Positions 7,385 through 15,928 of a stretch of DNA of 51,335 nucleotides are shown here, in pieces. The position numbers and the translations under genes are program-made. The first letter of the stretch is position 1. Each line of letters starts with the position of its first letter. The notes under the pieces are model-generated. The model did no database searches and was not told the origin of the DNA. It worked only from the letters and a program-made list of their open reading frames with translations. The DNA is from RECO01 sp050485385 (GTDB taxonomy: Bacteria; Pseudomonadota; Alphaproteobacteria; Geminicoccales; Geminicoccaceae), in contig JBJHBG010000017.1 of NCBI GenBank assembly GCA_050485385.1, positions 1 through 51,335 of the forward strand, in the 5' to 3' direction.

Positions 7385-8670
7385 ACCCGCTGGCCCTCCT
7401 GCTCCTCGCCTTCTTCTCGATGATCCTGGTCAAGGTGCCGATCGGCTTCGCGCTGATCCTCTCGTCGGTGCTGGTGATCACCTATGTCGGCCTGCCGCTC
7501 GGCTCGGTGGTCAACCAGATGTACTCGGCGATCGACAGCTTTCCGCTGCTCGCCGTGCCCTTCTTCATGTTCCTCGGCCGCATCCTGAACGCGGGCGGCA
7601 TCACCCATCGCCTGTTGGGCCTGGCCGATGCCGCGGTCGGCCACGTCCGCGGCGGGCTCGGCCACGTCAACGTCGCCGTCTCGATGGTGTTCGCGAGCCT
7701 GTCGGGCTCGGCTGCGGCCGATACCGCCTCGATCGGCTCGATCCTCATCCCGGCGATGAAGCAGGCGGGCTACAAGCCGGCCTTCGCGGTGGCGCTGACC
7801 GCCGCGTCGTCGACCCTCGGCGTGATCATCCCGCCCAGCATCATCCTCATCATCTACGGTGCTTTCGGCAACGTCTCCATCGGCGCCCTCGTCCTCGGCG
7901 GCGTGGTGCCCGGCATCACCATCGGCATCTTCATGATGGCCTACACCTACGTCCAGGCGCTGCGCCACGGCTACGGCGCCAAGGACTTTCCCGGCATGGG
8001 CGCCCTCGGCCGTGCCCTCTGGCGCGGCGCCGCCCCGTTGATGATCCCCGTTCTAGTCATCGGCGGCGTTGCCGGCGGCTTCCTCACGCCCACCGAGGCC
8101 GCCATCATCGCCGTGCTCTGGGCGCTGTTGCTCACCTTCGTGGTCTATCGCGACGTACCCTTGCGCCAGCTCCCGGCCCTGCTCGGCCAGGCGCTGGTCG
8201 ACTTCGCGGTGCCGCTCTTCACCGTCGCCGGTGCCGGCATCTTCGGTTGGCTCATCTCCTATCTGGGCGCCGCCCGCCTCGTCGTCGGCTTCATCACGGC
8301 ACAGACCACCGATCCCACGGGCATCATGCTGCTCTTGATCGCCTTCCTCGTGCTGATCGGCACGGTCTTGAACCCGATCTCGGCGGTGCTGATCTTCCTG
8401 CCGATCATCCAGGCGCTGGGTAATCTCGCCGAGATCCACCCGGTCCATCTGGGCGTCTTGACCACGGTCACGCTCTCGGTCGGCCTGATCACCCCGCCCT
8501 ACGGCATCTGCCTCCTGATCGCGGCCCAAATCGGCCAAGTCCGGCTGATCGACGCCATCGCCGCCGTCCTGCCCATCGTCGGCATCACGCTGTTCGTGGC
8601 CGTGCTGTCGCTCTTCGTCCCGGCCCTCATGACCGCCCTGCCCAGCCTGGCATTCCCAAGGCTCTTTTGA
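7381..8670 (+). CDS. dctM: TRAP transporter large permease (DctM family)
   Basis: A 429-aa polytopic transport subunit that uses the sodium gradient to move the ligand handed over by the receptor. Typical DctM features are the LFFSM-like N-terminal helix, PLLAVPFFMFLG, SMVFASLSGSAAADTASIGSILIP, and two re-entrant hairpin regions, with ITPPYGICL near the end. The start is GTG at 7381, overlapping the DctQ stop. Length and segments match complete family members, so the transporter should be functional. The lyase gene 36 bases downstream probably belongs to the same operon. Confidence 0.92.
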   Translation: MNPLALLLLAFFSMILVKVPIGFALILSSVLVITYVGLPLGSVVNQMYSAIDSFPLLAVPFFMFLGRILNAGGITHRLLGLADAAVGHVRGGLGHVNVAVSMVFASLSGSAAADTASIGSILIPAMKQAGYKPAFAVALTAASSTLGVIIPPSIILIIYGAFGNVSIGALVLGGVVPGITIGIFMMAYTYVQALRHGYGAKDFPGMGALGRALWRGAAPLMIPVLVIGGVAGGFLTPTEAAIIAVLWALLLTFVVYRDVPLRQLPALLGQALVDFAVPLFTVAGAGIFGWLISYLGAARLVVGFITAQTTDPTGIMLLLIAFLVLIGTVLNPISAVLIFLPIIQALGNLAEIHPVHLGVLTTVTLSVGLITPPYGICLLIAAQIGQVRLIDAIAAVLPIVGITLFVAVLSLFVPALMTALPSLAFPRLF

Positions 8671-8706
8671 CCTGAGATAAGGGGGCGAGATGCGAGGAGA
8701 GGATGC

Positions 8707-9645
8707 ATGGCGCACGTGAAACCCGAAGGCTCGTTCGTGGCGCTGGTCACGCCGATGAACCGGGACGGCTCGGTCGACCTGGAAGGCTTCCGCACGCTGC
8801 TCGACTGGCACGCGGCGAACGGCACGAGTGCGGTGCTCATCATGGGCTCGACCGGCGAAGTGTCGATGCTGACGCCGGACGAGAAGCGGACCATCGTCCG
8901 CGAGACGGTCAAGATGCGGCCCGCCTCCGTGCAGCTCTTCTACGGCTGCACCGGCAACAACACCGACGCCACCATCGACATGGTGCGCTTCGCCAAGGCC
9001 GAGGGGGCCGACGGGGCGATCGTCGCCGCCCCCAGCTACATCTGCGCCGACAACGACGCCATCGTCGACTACATGACCGAGGTGCTGGACAGCTGCGATC
9101 TGGCGATGGGCTTCTACAACAACCCGCCGCGGGTGAAGACCGACCTGCACTGGACCGACGTCTTGAAGCTCGCCGACCACCCGAACATGGTGGTCTTGAA
9201 GGAGAGCACGACGCGGGTCGGCCAGGTGGCCCAGGTCTGCGCCGCCAAGCCCGACATGTCGATCATGTGCTGCTGCTCGCCCAACCTGGGCCTCGTCGTG
9301 CCGACCATGGCGCTCGGCGGCCACGGTACGGCCAACATGACCGGCAACCTGATCCCACGCGAGATGGCGGTGATCTCCAAGCCCTGGACTTCGGGCGAGG
9401 ACGCCTTCGCTTGTCGCGCGGCGTATCTGGAGAACCTGCCGATCCTCCACTTCGCCTATTCGGCGATCAATCCGGTGGCGGTGAAGACGCTGATGCGCGC
9501 CATGGGCCTGCCCTCCGGTCCCCTGCGCCGGCCGCTGAAGCCGATGGCGCCCGCAGCGCTCCAGGTCGGCCTGGAGGCGATGGAACGCCTCGGTATCGCC
9601 GAGCGCTGCGGGCTCAGGCCGCGGCCCGACCTCGCCGCCGAGTAG
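8707..9645 (+). CDS. DHDPS/N-acetylneuraminate-lyase family aldolase
   Basis: A 312-aa class I aldolase or lyase of the dihydrodipicolinate synthase family. The Schiff-base lysine is K165 in VVLKEST, and the catalytic tyrosine is Y137 in GFYNNPP. The GSTGEVSMLT segment is the conserved phosphate/carboxylate loop. ATG 8707 follows a strong GAGGAGAGG. Because it sits 36 bases after a TRAP operon, it is more likely a catabolic lyase for the imported keto acid or sugar acid than DapA of lysine synthesis; that is inference. It is slightly long for the family, with a basic, proline-rich C-terminal tail. Confidence 0.85.
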   Translation: MAHVKPEGSFVALVTPMNRDGSVDLEGFRTLLDWHAANGTSAVLIMGSTGEVSMLTPDEKRTIVRETVKMRPASVQLFYGCTGNNTDATIDMVRFAKAEGADGAIVAAPSYICADNDAIVDYMTEVLDSCDLAMGFYNNPPRVKTDLHWTDVLKLADHPNMVVLKESTTRVGQVAQVCAAKPDMSIMCCCSPNLGLVVPTMALGGHGTANMTGNLIPREMAVISKPWTSGEDAFACRAAYLENLPILHFAYSAINPVAVKTLMRAMGLPSGPLRRPLKPMAPAALQVGLEAMERLGIAERCGLRPRPDLAAE

Positions 9646-9704
9646 GCGCTCGCGGCACCACCGCATAGACCGTGACACGCCGAGTGTCGCCGGCGGCGGA
9701 CTGC

Positions 9705-9733
9705 GGCGACCTCTGCCGGATAGTGAGGTCGCC
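9705..9733. terminator. hairpin between convergent genes
   Basis: A perfect 9-bp inverted repeat, GGCGACCTC and GAGGTCGCC, separated by 11 bases. It lies between the convergent lyase and DUF3833 genes. No T run follows, so it is a candidate bidirectional terminator only. Confidence 0.45.
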
Positions 9734-9763
9734 GGGCCGACCGAGATCTCGACCGAGGGCTGA

Positions 9764-10336
9764 CTACTCCGCCGCCTGCTCCAGTACCTCCCGCCAGCCG
9801 TCGGGCTTCTTGAAGAACAGGATGACGGTGCCGAGCGTGATGCCCCACTTGCTCACCACGGCACGGTTGATGACCACCTCGTCGTCCTGCTGGATCATCC
9901 AGTCGTCGAAATGCACCCGCCAGGTGCGGTCGCCCACCGGCAGGTCGAAGGTGTAGGTCCAGTTCAGGGCCGGCCCGGCGACGCGGCCCGACGCCGTGCC
10001 GACCACGCCCTCGGCCTCGCCCTCGTAGCGCCCGTCGGGCAGGATCGTCAGGCGCCAGATACGCCGTTCGGTCTCGCCGTCGTCGTAGACGAAGTGCTCG
10101 TCGAGCGTGAGCACGCCGTCCTCGACCGTCCCCGTCATGTCGACCAGGAAGCGGCGGCGCACGGTGCCGAAGCGGTCCTCGAACCAACCCCAGGCCCTGG
10201 TCTCGCCGAGGAAGAACTCCTCCAGACGAAACGCCGGCTCCTGACCCTCGAAGTCGTCGATCTTCATGCCACCGCATCCCATCAGGAGGAGGAGCAGGCC
10301 GAACGCGGCGAACGACCTGACGAGCTTGGTTCTCAT
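9764..10336 (-). CDS. DUF3833 lipoprotein
   Basis: A 190-aa predicted lipoprotein. The signal peptide ends in a lipobox LMGC with the lipidated Cys at residue 21. The mature domain matches DUF3833: FFLGETRAWGWFEDRFG, then DGETERRIWRLT, and GRVAGPALNWTYTFDLPVG. The function is unknown; the beta-rich composition suggests a lipocalin-like fold. Its ATG (10334-10336) overlaps the stop of the MFS gene by four bases, making it the last gene of the operon from 15020 to 9764. DUF3833 genes are repeatedly found with CFA-synthase-like and DUF1365 genes, so a role in membrane-lipid modification or delivery is likely. Confidence 0.85.
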   Translation of the reverse strand: MRTKLVRSFAAFGLLLLLMGCGGMKIDDFEGQEPAFRLEEFFLGETRAWGWFEDRFGTVRRRFLVDMTGTVEDGVLTLDEHFVYDDGETERRIWRLTILPDGRYEGEAEGVVGTASGRVAGPALNWTYTFDLPVGDRTWRVHFDDWMIQQDDEVVINRAVVSKWGITLGTVILFFKKPDGWREVLEQAAE

Positions 10337-11694
10337 GGCGTCGTTCCTTGGGCGACGAGCCGTTCCCGGATGGCGGCATGACGACGGGCATCGAGCCCGA
10401 AATCCCAGATCAACCAAGCCGCCGCCAGCTTGATCGGGATCGGCACCACGGCGTAGAGCAGCGTCAGCGTCCAAAGCGCCGCCTCGTCGTTGCCGCCTGC
10501 CGGATCGAACCCCACGGCACCCAGCACCGGGAACGCGATCCCCACCGCCAGCGCCATCGAGAGCTTGGTCGCCATGCTCCAGACGGCGAAGAAAAAGCCC
10601 GTCCGCTGCCGGCCCGAGAGCGTCCGGTCGACGTCGACGACATCCGCCTGCATCGACGCCGGCAAGGCGAGGTCCGCACCCAGGCTCGCCCCCGACAAGG
10701 CGCAGACGACGAAGAACCAATCGACGTCGCCCGGCCCGAGGAACGGCACCGTCGCGAAGACCAGACAGGCCCAGACGATGGAGGCGATCCACGCCCGGTG
10801 CTTGCCGATCCGATAGGACAACATGAGCCACAAGGGCGCCGCGGCAACGCCCGCGAGGAAATAAACGAGCAACAGCCAGCCCGTCGCATTGCCCGCCTCC
10901 AACCGCAGCGTGGCGAACAGCAGGAACAACGTGGCCGGCAGCCCGTTCGCCATCGAGTTCAGGAGGAATGCCAACACCAGTGTGCGGAACGGCCGGTTGG
11001 CCCAGAGATGCCGGAACTCGCGGCGAAAGGCGGGCGGTGTGCCGCTGGCGGCCGGCGCTTCGGGAATGAAGCGGAGGACGACCGTCACGCAGACCGGCAG
11101 GATCACCACCACGGCCAGCGCCATCCCGCCGAGGATGCGGCCGAGTTCGACCGCACCGCCCAACAACGCCGGCAGCGAAGCCGCCACCGCCACGCCGAGG
11201 ATGACGAACGCCTCGCGCACCGTCGCGATGCGGGTGCGCTCGTGGTAGTCCGGCGACAGCTCGGCGCCCCAGGCGGTGTAGGGGAGCGTCACCATGGTCC
11301 AGCCGAGATAGGCGAGCGCCGCCCAGAGGAAGAGGTCCAGCCCGCCCGCCCCGGCATAGGGACGAAACAGCACGAACATGCCGACGGCGAGGATCGGCGC
11401 ACCGGCCAGCACCCAGGGCTTGCGCCGGCCGAGGCGGCTGCTCGTGCGGTCGGAAAGCTCGCCGATCAGCGGGTCGGTGACGACGTCGAGCAGGCGGGCC
11501 GCCAAGAGCGCCACACCGACGGCGGTGAGCCCGACGCCCAACTCGCTCGCCCAGAACGTGGGCAAGAAGACGTAGAGCGGCAGGTTCAGTGCCGCGAGAG
11601 GCAGGGCGAGGGCGCCGTAGGCGAGGAGCAGCCCCCAGCCCAGATGCCGTTCGCCACCCTCAGGCGAGACGCCTGAAGACGACCTGTTCGACAT
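10333..11694 (-). CDS. MFS carrier of the GPH (MelB) type
   Basis: A 453-aa twelve-helix carrier of the glycoside-pentoside-hexuronide:cation symporter family. The MelB hallmark LLAARLLDVVTDPLIGELSDRT followed by LGRRKPWVL is present after helix 2. The ATG at 11692-11694 lies inside the end of the CFA-like gene (35-base overlap), so the two are coupled. Similar carriers sit in the equivalent stress-lipid operon of other proteobacteria. Their cargo is unknown and may be a lipid or lyso-lipid rather than a sugar. Confidence 0.85.
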   Translation of the reverse strand: MSNRSSSGVSPEGGERHLGWGLLLAYGALALPLAALNLPLYVFLPTFWASELGVGLTAVGVALLAARLLDVVTDPLIGELSDRTSSRLGRRKPWVLAGAPILAVGMFVLFRPYAGAGGLDLFLWAALAYLGWTMVTLPYTAWGAELSPDYHERTRIATVREAFVILGVAVAASLPALLGGAVELGRILGGMALAVVVILPVCVTVVLRFIPEAPAASGTPPAFRREFRHLWANRPFRTLVLAFLLNSMANGLPATLFLLFATLRLEAGNATGWLLLVYFLAGVAAAPLWLMLSYRIGKHRAWIASIVWACLVFATVPFLGPGDVDWFFVVCALSGASLGADLALPASMQADVVDVDRTLSGRQRTGFFFAVWSMATKLSMALAVGIAFPVLGAVGFDPAGGNDEAALWTLTLLYAVVPIPIKLAAAWLIWDFGLDARRHAAIRERLVAQGTTP

Positions 11695-12892
11695 CGATGC
11701 TCCCGAGCGAAAAGCCGGCCTCGCAGTAGGCGAGGTAGTAGGACCAGGTGCGGCGGAACCGCTCGTCGAAGCCCTGCGCCCGGATGTCGGGCCAAGCCCG
11801 TCCGAAGCGCTCGGCCCAGGTCGCCAGTGTGCGGGCGTAATCCTGGCCGAAGGCCACCGCACGCTCGACCACGAGCCCCGCCCGCTCCGCCTCCAGCCGC
11901 AACCGCGTCGGCGAGGGCAGCATGCCGCCCGGAAAGACATAGCGCTGGATGAAGTCGACGCCCTGGCGGTAGCTCTCGAAATACCGGTCGGCGATGGTGA
12001 TCACCTGCAACCCGCAGCGCCCGCCACGCTCCAAGCGGTCGTGCAGGCAGCGGAAATAGACCGGCCAATAGGCCTCGCCCACCGCCTCGAACATCTCGAT
12101 GGAAGCGATGGCATCGAACCGCTCGCCGACGTCGCGATAGTCCTGGAAGCGGATCTCGACGCGATCGGCGAGGCCCGCTTCGGCGATCCGCGCCGTGGCG
12201 TGCGCGAACTGTTCCTTGGAGATGGTGATGCCGGTCACGCGGCAACCGCACTCCTTGGCCGCGAACTCGGCAAAGCCACCCCAGCCGCAGCCGACCTCGA
12301 GCACGTGCTGCCCCGGACGCAGTTCCAAGAGGTCGGCGAGCTGGCGAAACTTCACCCGCTGCGCCGCCTCCAGATCGTCGGTCGCGCGGAACAGGGCGGC
12401 CGAATAGGTCATGCTCGGGTCGAGCCACAGCCGGTAGAAGTCGTTGCCCAAGTCGTAATGGGCGTGAATGTTGCGCCGGGCGCCGCGCTTCGAATTGGGG
12501 TGCAGGCGGTGGTAGAGGCGTTGCAGCGCCCGCACCCACGGCCGACCCTGCCACTCGCGGTCGAGGTCGTCGCCGTTGGCGAGCAGGAGCCGCAACAATC
12601 CGGCGAGGTCCGGGGTGTCGCAGTCGCCGTCGAGATAGGCTTCGGCGAAGCCGAGAGCGCCGCCCCGCAGCACGCGGAACGCGAGGCGCGGGCGGCATAC
12701 CTGGAGCGTTGCCCGCAGGCCGTCGGCACGACCGTGGCCGAACGTCCGCCGGCTGCCGTCCGGCGCGACGACGGTCAGCGTGCCGCGGCAAAGCCGGCCG
12801 CACATCGCCGCCAGCACGCGCATGCCCGCACCCGCCCAACCGGCCTCGACCGCCCCGCTCTCGTCTCGCCCCCACGGCTTGACGTTGCTCAT
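11660..12892 (-). CDS. cyclopropane-fatty-acid-synthase-like methyltransferase
   Basis: A 410-aa SAM-dependent enzyme of the Cfa/mycolic-acid-cyclase family acting on unsaturated acyl chains of membrane phospholipids. The substrate segment HYDLGNDFYRLWLD is at residues 145-158, and the SAM motif VLEVGCGWGG at 197-206. SIEMFEAVG, VDFIQRYVFPGG and a C-terminal SYYLAYCEAGF region complete the active-site regions. The E. coli Cfa Cys in YSCAY is replaced here (YSAALF). ATG 12890-12892 has GGAGAGA upstream and overlaps the DUF1365 stop (ATGA). Given the neighbouring FAD oxidase, it may methylate rather than cyclopropanate, as in methylated furan fatty acid synthesis. Confidence 0.87.
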   Translation of the reverse strand: MSNVKPWGRDESGAVEAGWAGAGMRVLAAMCGRLCRGTLTVVAPDGSRRTFGHGRADGLRATLQVCRPRLAFRVLRGGALGFAEAYLDGDCDTPDLAGLLRLLLANGDDLDREWQGRPWVRALQRLYHRLHPNSKRGARRNIHAHYDLGNDFYRLWLDPSMTYSAALFRATDDLEAAQRVKFRQLADLLELRPGQHVLEVGCGWGGFAEFAAKECGCRVTGITISKEQFAHATARIAEAGLADRVEIRFQDYRDVGERFDAIASIEMFEAVGEAYWPVYFRCLHDRLERGGRCGLQVITIADRYFESYRQGVDFIQRYVFPGGMLPSPTRLRLEAERAGLVVERAVAFGQDYARTLATWAERFGRAWPDIRAQGFDERFRRTWSYYLAYCEAGFSLGSIDVEQVVFRRLA

Positions 12893-13686
12893 CGTGTCTC
12901 TCCACCCCGATCGGTGTTGCCGGCGACCACCGGCCGCGACACGCTGGAGGGGCCTCGAAACGGAGCACCACGCCACCAGAGCGCGAGCGCCTGCCAATGG
13001 ATGCCGGCGATGACTTTGAGAGTCATCGGCCCGTGCCTCAAGAGGCAAGCGGCGAGGTTGCGATCGTCGAGCGGCCGGCGTCGACCGACGAGACTGGCCA
13101 CCAGTTGCGGGCCTTCGGTCACGCGCTCGTCGATGACCACGCTCAACCGCTCGCCCGGTGCGGACACGGCGAAGGCATAGGCCGCCTGCATCGGGATGAA
13201 CGGCGAGACGTAGAACGCCTTGTCGCAGCCATGGGCCTGACGGTGGCCGTTGTCGGCGGCTGCGAATGCGTAGGTGTGTTGACCGCCGAAGGTGTTCTTC
13301 ACCTCGTAGAGCAGCGCCCGCAGGCGGTCTTCGCGGTCGTAGGCGAAGTAGACGGTCAAAGGGTTGAAGACGTAACCGAGCACCCGCGGGAAGGCGAGCA
13401 CGAAGACTCGGCCGCCGCCGTCGTCGATGCCGCGCGCGGCGAGCTCGGCCCGCACCCAGGGCAACAGCGGCGAGCCGTCGCGGGGACCGTGGTCCGCCGC
13501 GCGAAAGCCCGCGAGGCCAGGGCGCTCGATGCCGAGCAGGTGGAGGCGGCGGCCGAGTGTGTCCAGTTCGGCGAGGTCGAGGAACAGCGACCAGACCCGG
13601 TAGGTGAACCGGTGCCGGAACGGACGCAGGCGCTGGTGCATGACCCGACCGTCGTAGAGGCACGAGGTGGGGGGGACATGCCGCAT
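12889..13686 (-). CDS. DUF1365 protein
   Basis: A 265-aa member of DUF1365 (COG3496). Family landmarks are CLYDGRVMHQRLRPFRHRFTYRVW at the start, FPRVLGYVFNPLTVYFAYD in the middle, and VEVKNTFGG-like EVKNTFGGQHTY with KAFYVSPFIPMQ. These genes travel almost invariably with a Cfa-like methyltransferase and an FAD amine oxidase. The family is implicated genetically in the RpoE/ChrR stress regulon of Rhodobacter; the biochemical role is uncertain. The start ATG (13684-13686) shares one base with the stop of the upstream oxidase gene, and its own stop overlaps the next start, so translation is coupled through the operon. Confidence 0.88.
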   Translation of the reverse strand: MRHVPPTSCLYDGRVMHQRLRPFRHRFTYRVWSLFLDLAELDTLGRRLHLLGIERPGLAGFRAADHGPRDGSPLLPWVRAELAARGIDDGGGRVFVLAFPRVLGYVFNPLTVYFAYDREDRLRALLYEVKNTFGGQHTYAFAAADNGHRQAHGCDKAFYVSPFIPMQAAYAFAVSAPGERLSVVIDERVTEGPQLVASLVGRRRPLDDRNLAACLLRHGPMTLKVIAGIHWQALALWWRGAPFRGPSSVSRPVVAGNTDRGGETR

Positions 13687-15020
13687 CAGGCGGGCCTCGC
13701 CGCGGCGTTGGCAACGAGACCGCCGGACCCCGAGGCCGCCGCGGTCCGCGGTTCCGGCCGCAGCCATGGCGCGTCGATGCCGAAGCCGCTGCGCGCGACG
13801 GCGAGCGCCGAGGCGAGGCCATCCTCGTGAAAGCCGTAGCCGCACCACGCCCCCGCATACCAGATGCCGCCACCCCCCTGGATCGAGGCCAGCTCCGCCT
13901 GGGCCGCCACGGTGGCGGTGTCGAAAACCGGATGCGCGTAGTCCATGCGGGCGTGGACGAGGTCGGGATCGGGCTCGGTCAGCGGGTTGAGGCTGACGAA
14001 CAACGGATAGGCGGGATCGACGTTCTGCAGCGAGTTCATCCAGTAGGTGACCGAGACCGGCATCGCCGGATCGCTCGACTTGCCGGTGATGAAGTTCCAA
14101 CTCGCCCACGCGCGGCGTCGCTTCGGCATCAGCGACGCGTCACTGTGCAGCACCGCCCGGTTCGCCTGATAGGGAAAACGCGCCAAGACGGCGTCCTCGC
14201 GCGCGCTGCGGTCGGCGATGATCGGGCGCGTTTCGTCGGCGTGCGATGCCATCACCACGGCATCGAACCGGTCGTCGGTGCCCATTGCGTCGGTGACCAC
14301 GACGCCACCCTCGACACGACGCACCGCGCGGATCGGTGTCGCCCGCCGGACGTCGCCACGAAGGCCCTTCGCCATGCGTTCGACATAGTTGCGCGAGCCG
14401 CCCACCACCGTTCTCCACTGCGGCTGCTCCGTCACCGTCAGGAGACCGTGCCGATCGAAGAAGGTGAGGAAGCTGCGCGCCGAGAACCGCAGCACGTTGG
14501 CGATCGGCGCCGACCAGATGGCCGCGGCCATGGGCAGGACGAACCGACGGGCCACGATCCGCGGGACGCCGTGCCGGACGAACCATTCGCCGAGCGGCAT
14601 GTCCGCAGCGCCACTGGCGAGATAGTCGGCGGCGCGGCGGTTGAAGCGCACGATGCCGAGCAGCAGGACATAGTGCCGCGGGTCCGCGAGGCGCCGCCGC
14701 TGCGCGAACAGGGCGGGCCACGTCACACTCGCATATTCGAACGCTCCGTCGGCCTGGCTGAAGCCGAACGACATGTTGGAATCCGCCGTCGCGACGCCCA
14801 GGTGACGGAACAACGCGGTGAGGTTCGGGTAGTTTCGCTCGTTGTATACGATGAAGCCGGTATCCACCGGAATACGGCGGCCGTTCACCACCGCGTCGAC
14901 CGTGTGGCTGTGGCCACCCAAGCGCGGGTGAGCCTCGATCAACGTCACGCGGTGGTAGGGGTCCAGCAACCAAGCGGCAGAGAGACCGGCAATGCCGGAG
15001 CCGACGACGGCGATGCGCAA
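13686..15020 (-). CDS. FAD-dependent amine-oxidase-like protein (COG2907)
   Basis: A 444-aa flavoprotein with an N-terminal dinucleotide loop GSGIAG (residues 7-12) and a following LIEAHPRLGGHSHTVD, typical of the amine oxidase/desaturase superfamily. PVDTGFIVYNERNYPNL is characteristic of the COG2907 branch. The start is TTG at 15018-15020 preceded by AGGAGA at a good distance; no ATG fits. It is the first gene of the five-gene operon, and an ECF-like promoter lies about 50 bases upstream. The likely role is desaturation or oxidation of acyl chains modified by the Cfa-like enzyme; that is inference from context. Confidence 0.87.
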   Translation of the reverse strand: MRIAVVGSGIAGLSAAWLLDPYHRVTLIEAHPRLGGHSHTVDAVVNGRRIPVDTGFIVYNERNYPNLTALFRHLGVATADSNMSFGFSQADGAFEYASVTWPALFAQRRRLADPRHYVLLLGIVRFNRRAADYLASGAADMPLGEWFVRHGVPRIVARRFVLPMAAAIWSAPIANVLRFSARSFLTFFDRHGLLTVTEQPQWRTVVGGSRNYVERMAKGLRGDVRRATPIRAVRRVEGGVVVTDAMGTDDRFDAVVMASHADETRPIIADRSAREDAVLARFPYQANRAVLHSDASLMPKRRRAWASWNFITGKSSDPAMPVSVTYWMNSLQNVDPAYPLFVSLNPLTEPDPDLVHARMDYAHPVFDTATVAAQAELASIQGGGGIWYAGAWCGYGFHEDGLASALAVARSGFGIDAPWLRPEPRTAAASGSGGLVANAAARPA

Positions 15021-15070
15021 ACGAATTCTCCTGTGTGACCGACGACGACGCGCACGGTCATCGCTAGGCC

Positions 15071-15100
15071 AGCTTACGATGTCCGATCCACGACGGATCA
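15071..15100 (-). promoter_or_regulatory. candidate RpoE/ECF-type promoter for the lipid operon
   Basis: Reading the minus strand, TGATCC (15100-15095) is followed after 18 bases by TAAGCT (15076-15071). This resembles the R. sphaeroides RpoE consensus as I recall it (TGATCC, then TAAG). The transcript would start about 45 bases before the TTG of the FAD gene. Confidence 0.55.
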
Positions 15101-15124
15101 CTCGCCATGAGGCGAAGGTCGAAG

Positions 15125-15154
15125 TCATCCAATCGGTCATCCACCGCGTAAGTC
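15125..15154 (+). promoter_or_regulatory. candidate ECF-type promoter for chrR
   Basis: On the plus strand, TCATCC (15125-15130) is followed after exactly 18 bases by TAAGTC (15149-15154). This is the same architecture as the divergent element, with one mismatch in the -35. It would give a leader of about 100 bases before the TTG of chrR. It suggests autoregulation. Confidence 0.42.
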
Positions 15155-15263
15155 GATCGAACGGTTTGCGGCATGCGGGCGACGTTGCGCAGGGGCGACC
15201 CTGGTTTCGCCCGGTCGCAGACGCTAGGTATCGCTGTGGTCTCGTGCCGATAGGGAGCTTTCG

Positions 15264-15923
15264 TTGAAACCCGTCCATCTAATCAGCGACGAGCTTTTGG
15301 GCGCCTACGCGAACGGTTTGCTCTGCGAGCCGCTGTCGCTGCTGGTAGCGACGCATCTTGCCTTGTGCCCGGATGCGCGGCGGCGTTGCGCGGAGTTCGA
15401 GGCCATCGCGGGCGGGCTGCTGGATGCGATCGAGCCGGAACCCGTGACGGCCGACCTGCGCAACCGCATGCTGGCGGTATTGGATCGCGCGGACGCGCCG
15501 GCACCGAAGCGGACGCGGGCGAAGCCCGAGGCGCGCAAGGGCGAGGTGCCCGCTCCGCTCGCCGCCTATATCGGCGACGACTTCGAAGGGCTGCCGTGGC
15601 GAACCTTCGGTTCGGTGTCCGAGATCAAGCTCCTGCCCAACGCCGAAGGCTACGTCACCCGCCTGCTCAAGATCAGGCCGGGTGCGGTCATTCCGGACCA
15701 TACGCACGAAGGCTTGGAGGCGACGTTGGTGCTGCGCGGCGCCTTCAGCGACCACACCGGCACCTACGGGCCGGGCGACGTCGCCCTCCATCAGGGCGAC
15801 GAGATCGACCACAGCCCGGTCGCGGCACCGGGCGAGCCATGCATCTGCCTCGCCGTGACCGACGCGCCGTTGCGCTTCACCGGCAGGCTCGGCCGCCTGC
15901 TCAACCCGTTCATGCGGATGTAG
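15264..15923 (+). CDS. chrR: ChrR-like anti-sigma factor with cupin domain
   Basis: A 219-aa ChrR-family protein. In Rhodobacter, ChrR binds and inhibits the ECF sigma RpoE until singlet oxygen appears. The N-terminal anti-sigma domain has H5, H31 and C35, but the fourth zinc ligand (C38 in ChrR) is Ala here; C42 or C21 might substitute. The C-terminal cupin has H146, H148, E152 and H183, all expected metal ligands. TTG 15264 is preceded by AGGGAG. No sigma-factor gene lies beside it, which is unusual because chrR normally follows rpoE. The divergent lipid operon is a known type of target of this system. Confidence 0.8.
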   Translation: MKPVHLISDELLGAYANGLLCEPLSLLVATHLALCPDARRRCAEFEAIAGGLLDAIEPEPVTADLRNRMLAVLDRADAPAPKRTRAKPEARKGEVPAPLAAYIGDDFEGLPWRTFGSVSEIKLLPNAEGYVTRLLKIRPGAVIPDHTHEGLEATLVLRGAFSDHTGTYGPGDVALHQGDEIDHSPVAAPGEPCICLAVTDAPLRFTGRLGRLLNPFMRM

Positions 15924-15928
15924 GCGGG

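Noticed and set aside
15021..15263. Possible rpoE relic between the FAD gene and chrR
   Set aside because: The translated frames show no sigma region 2 or 4 residues, and the gap is less than half the needed length.
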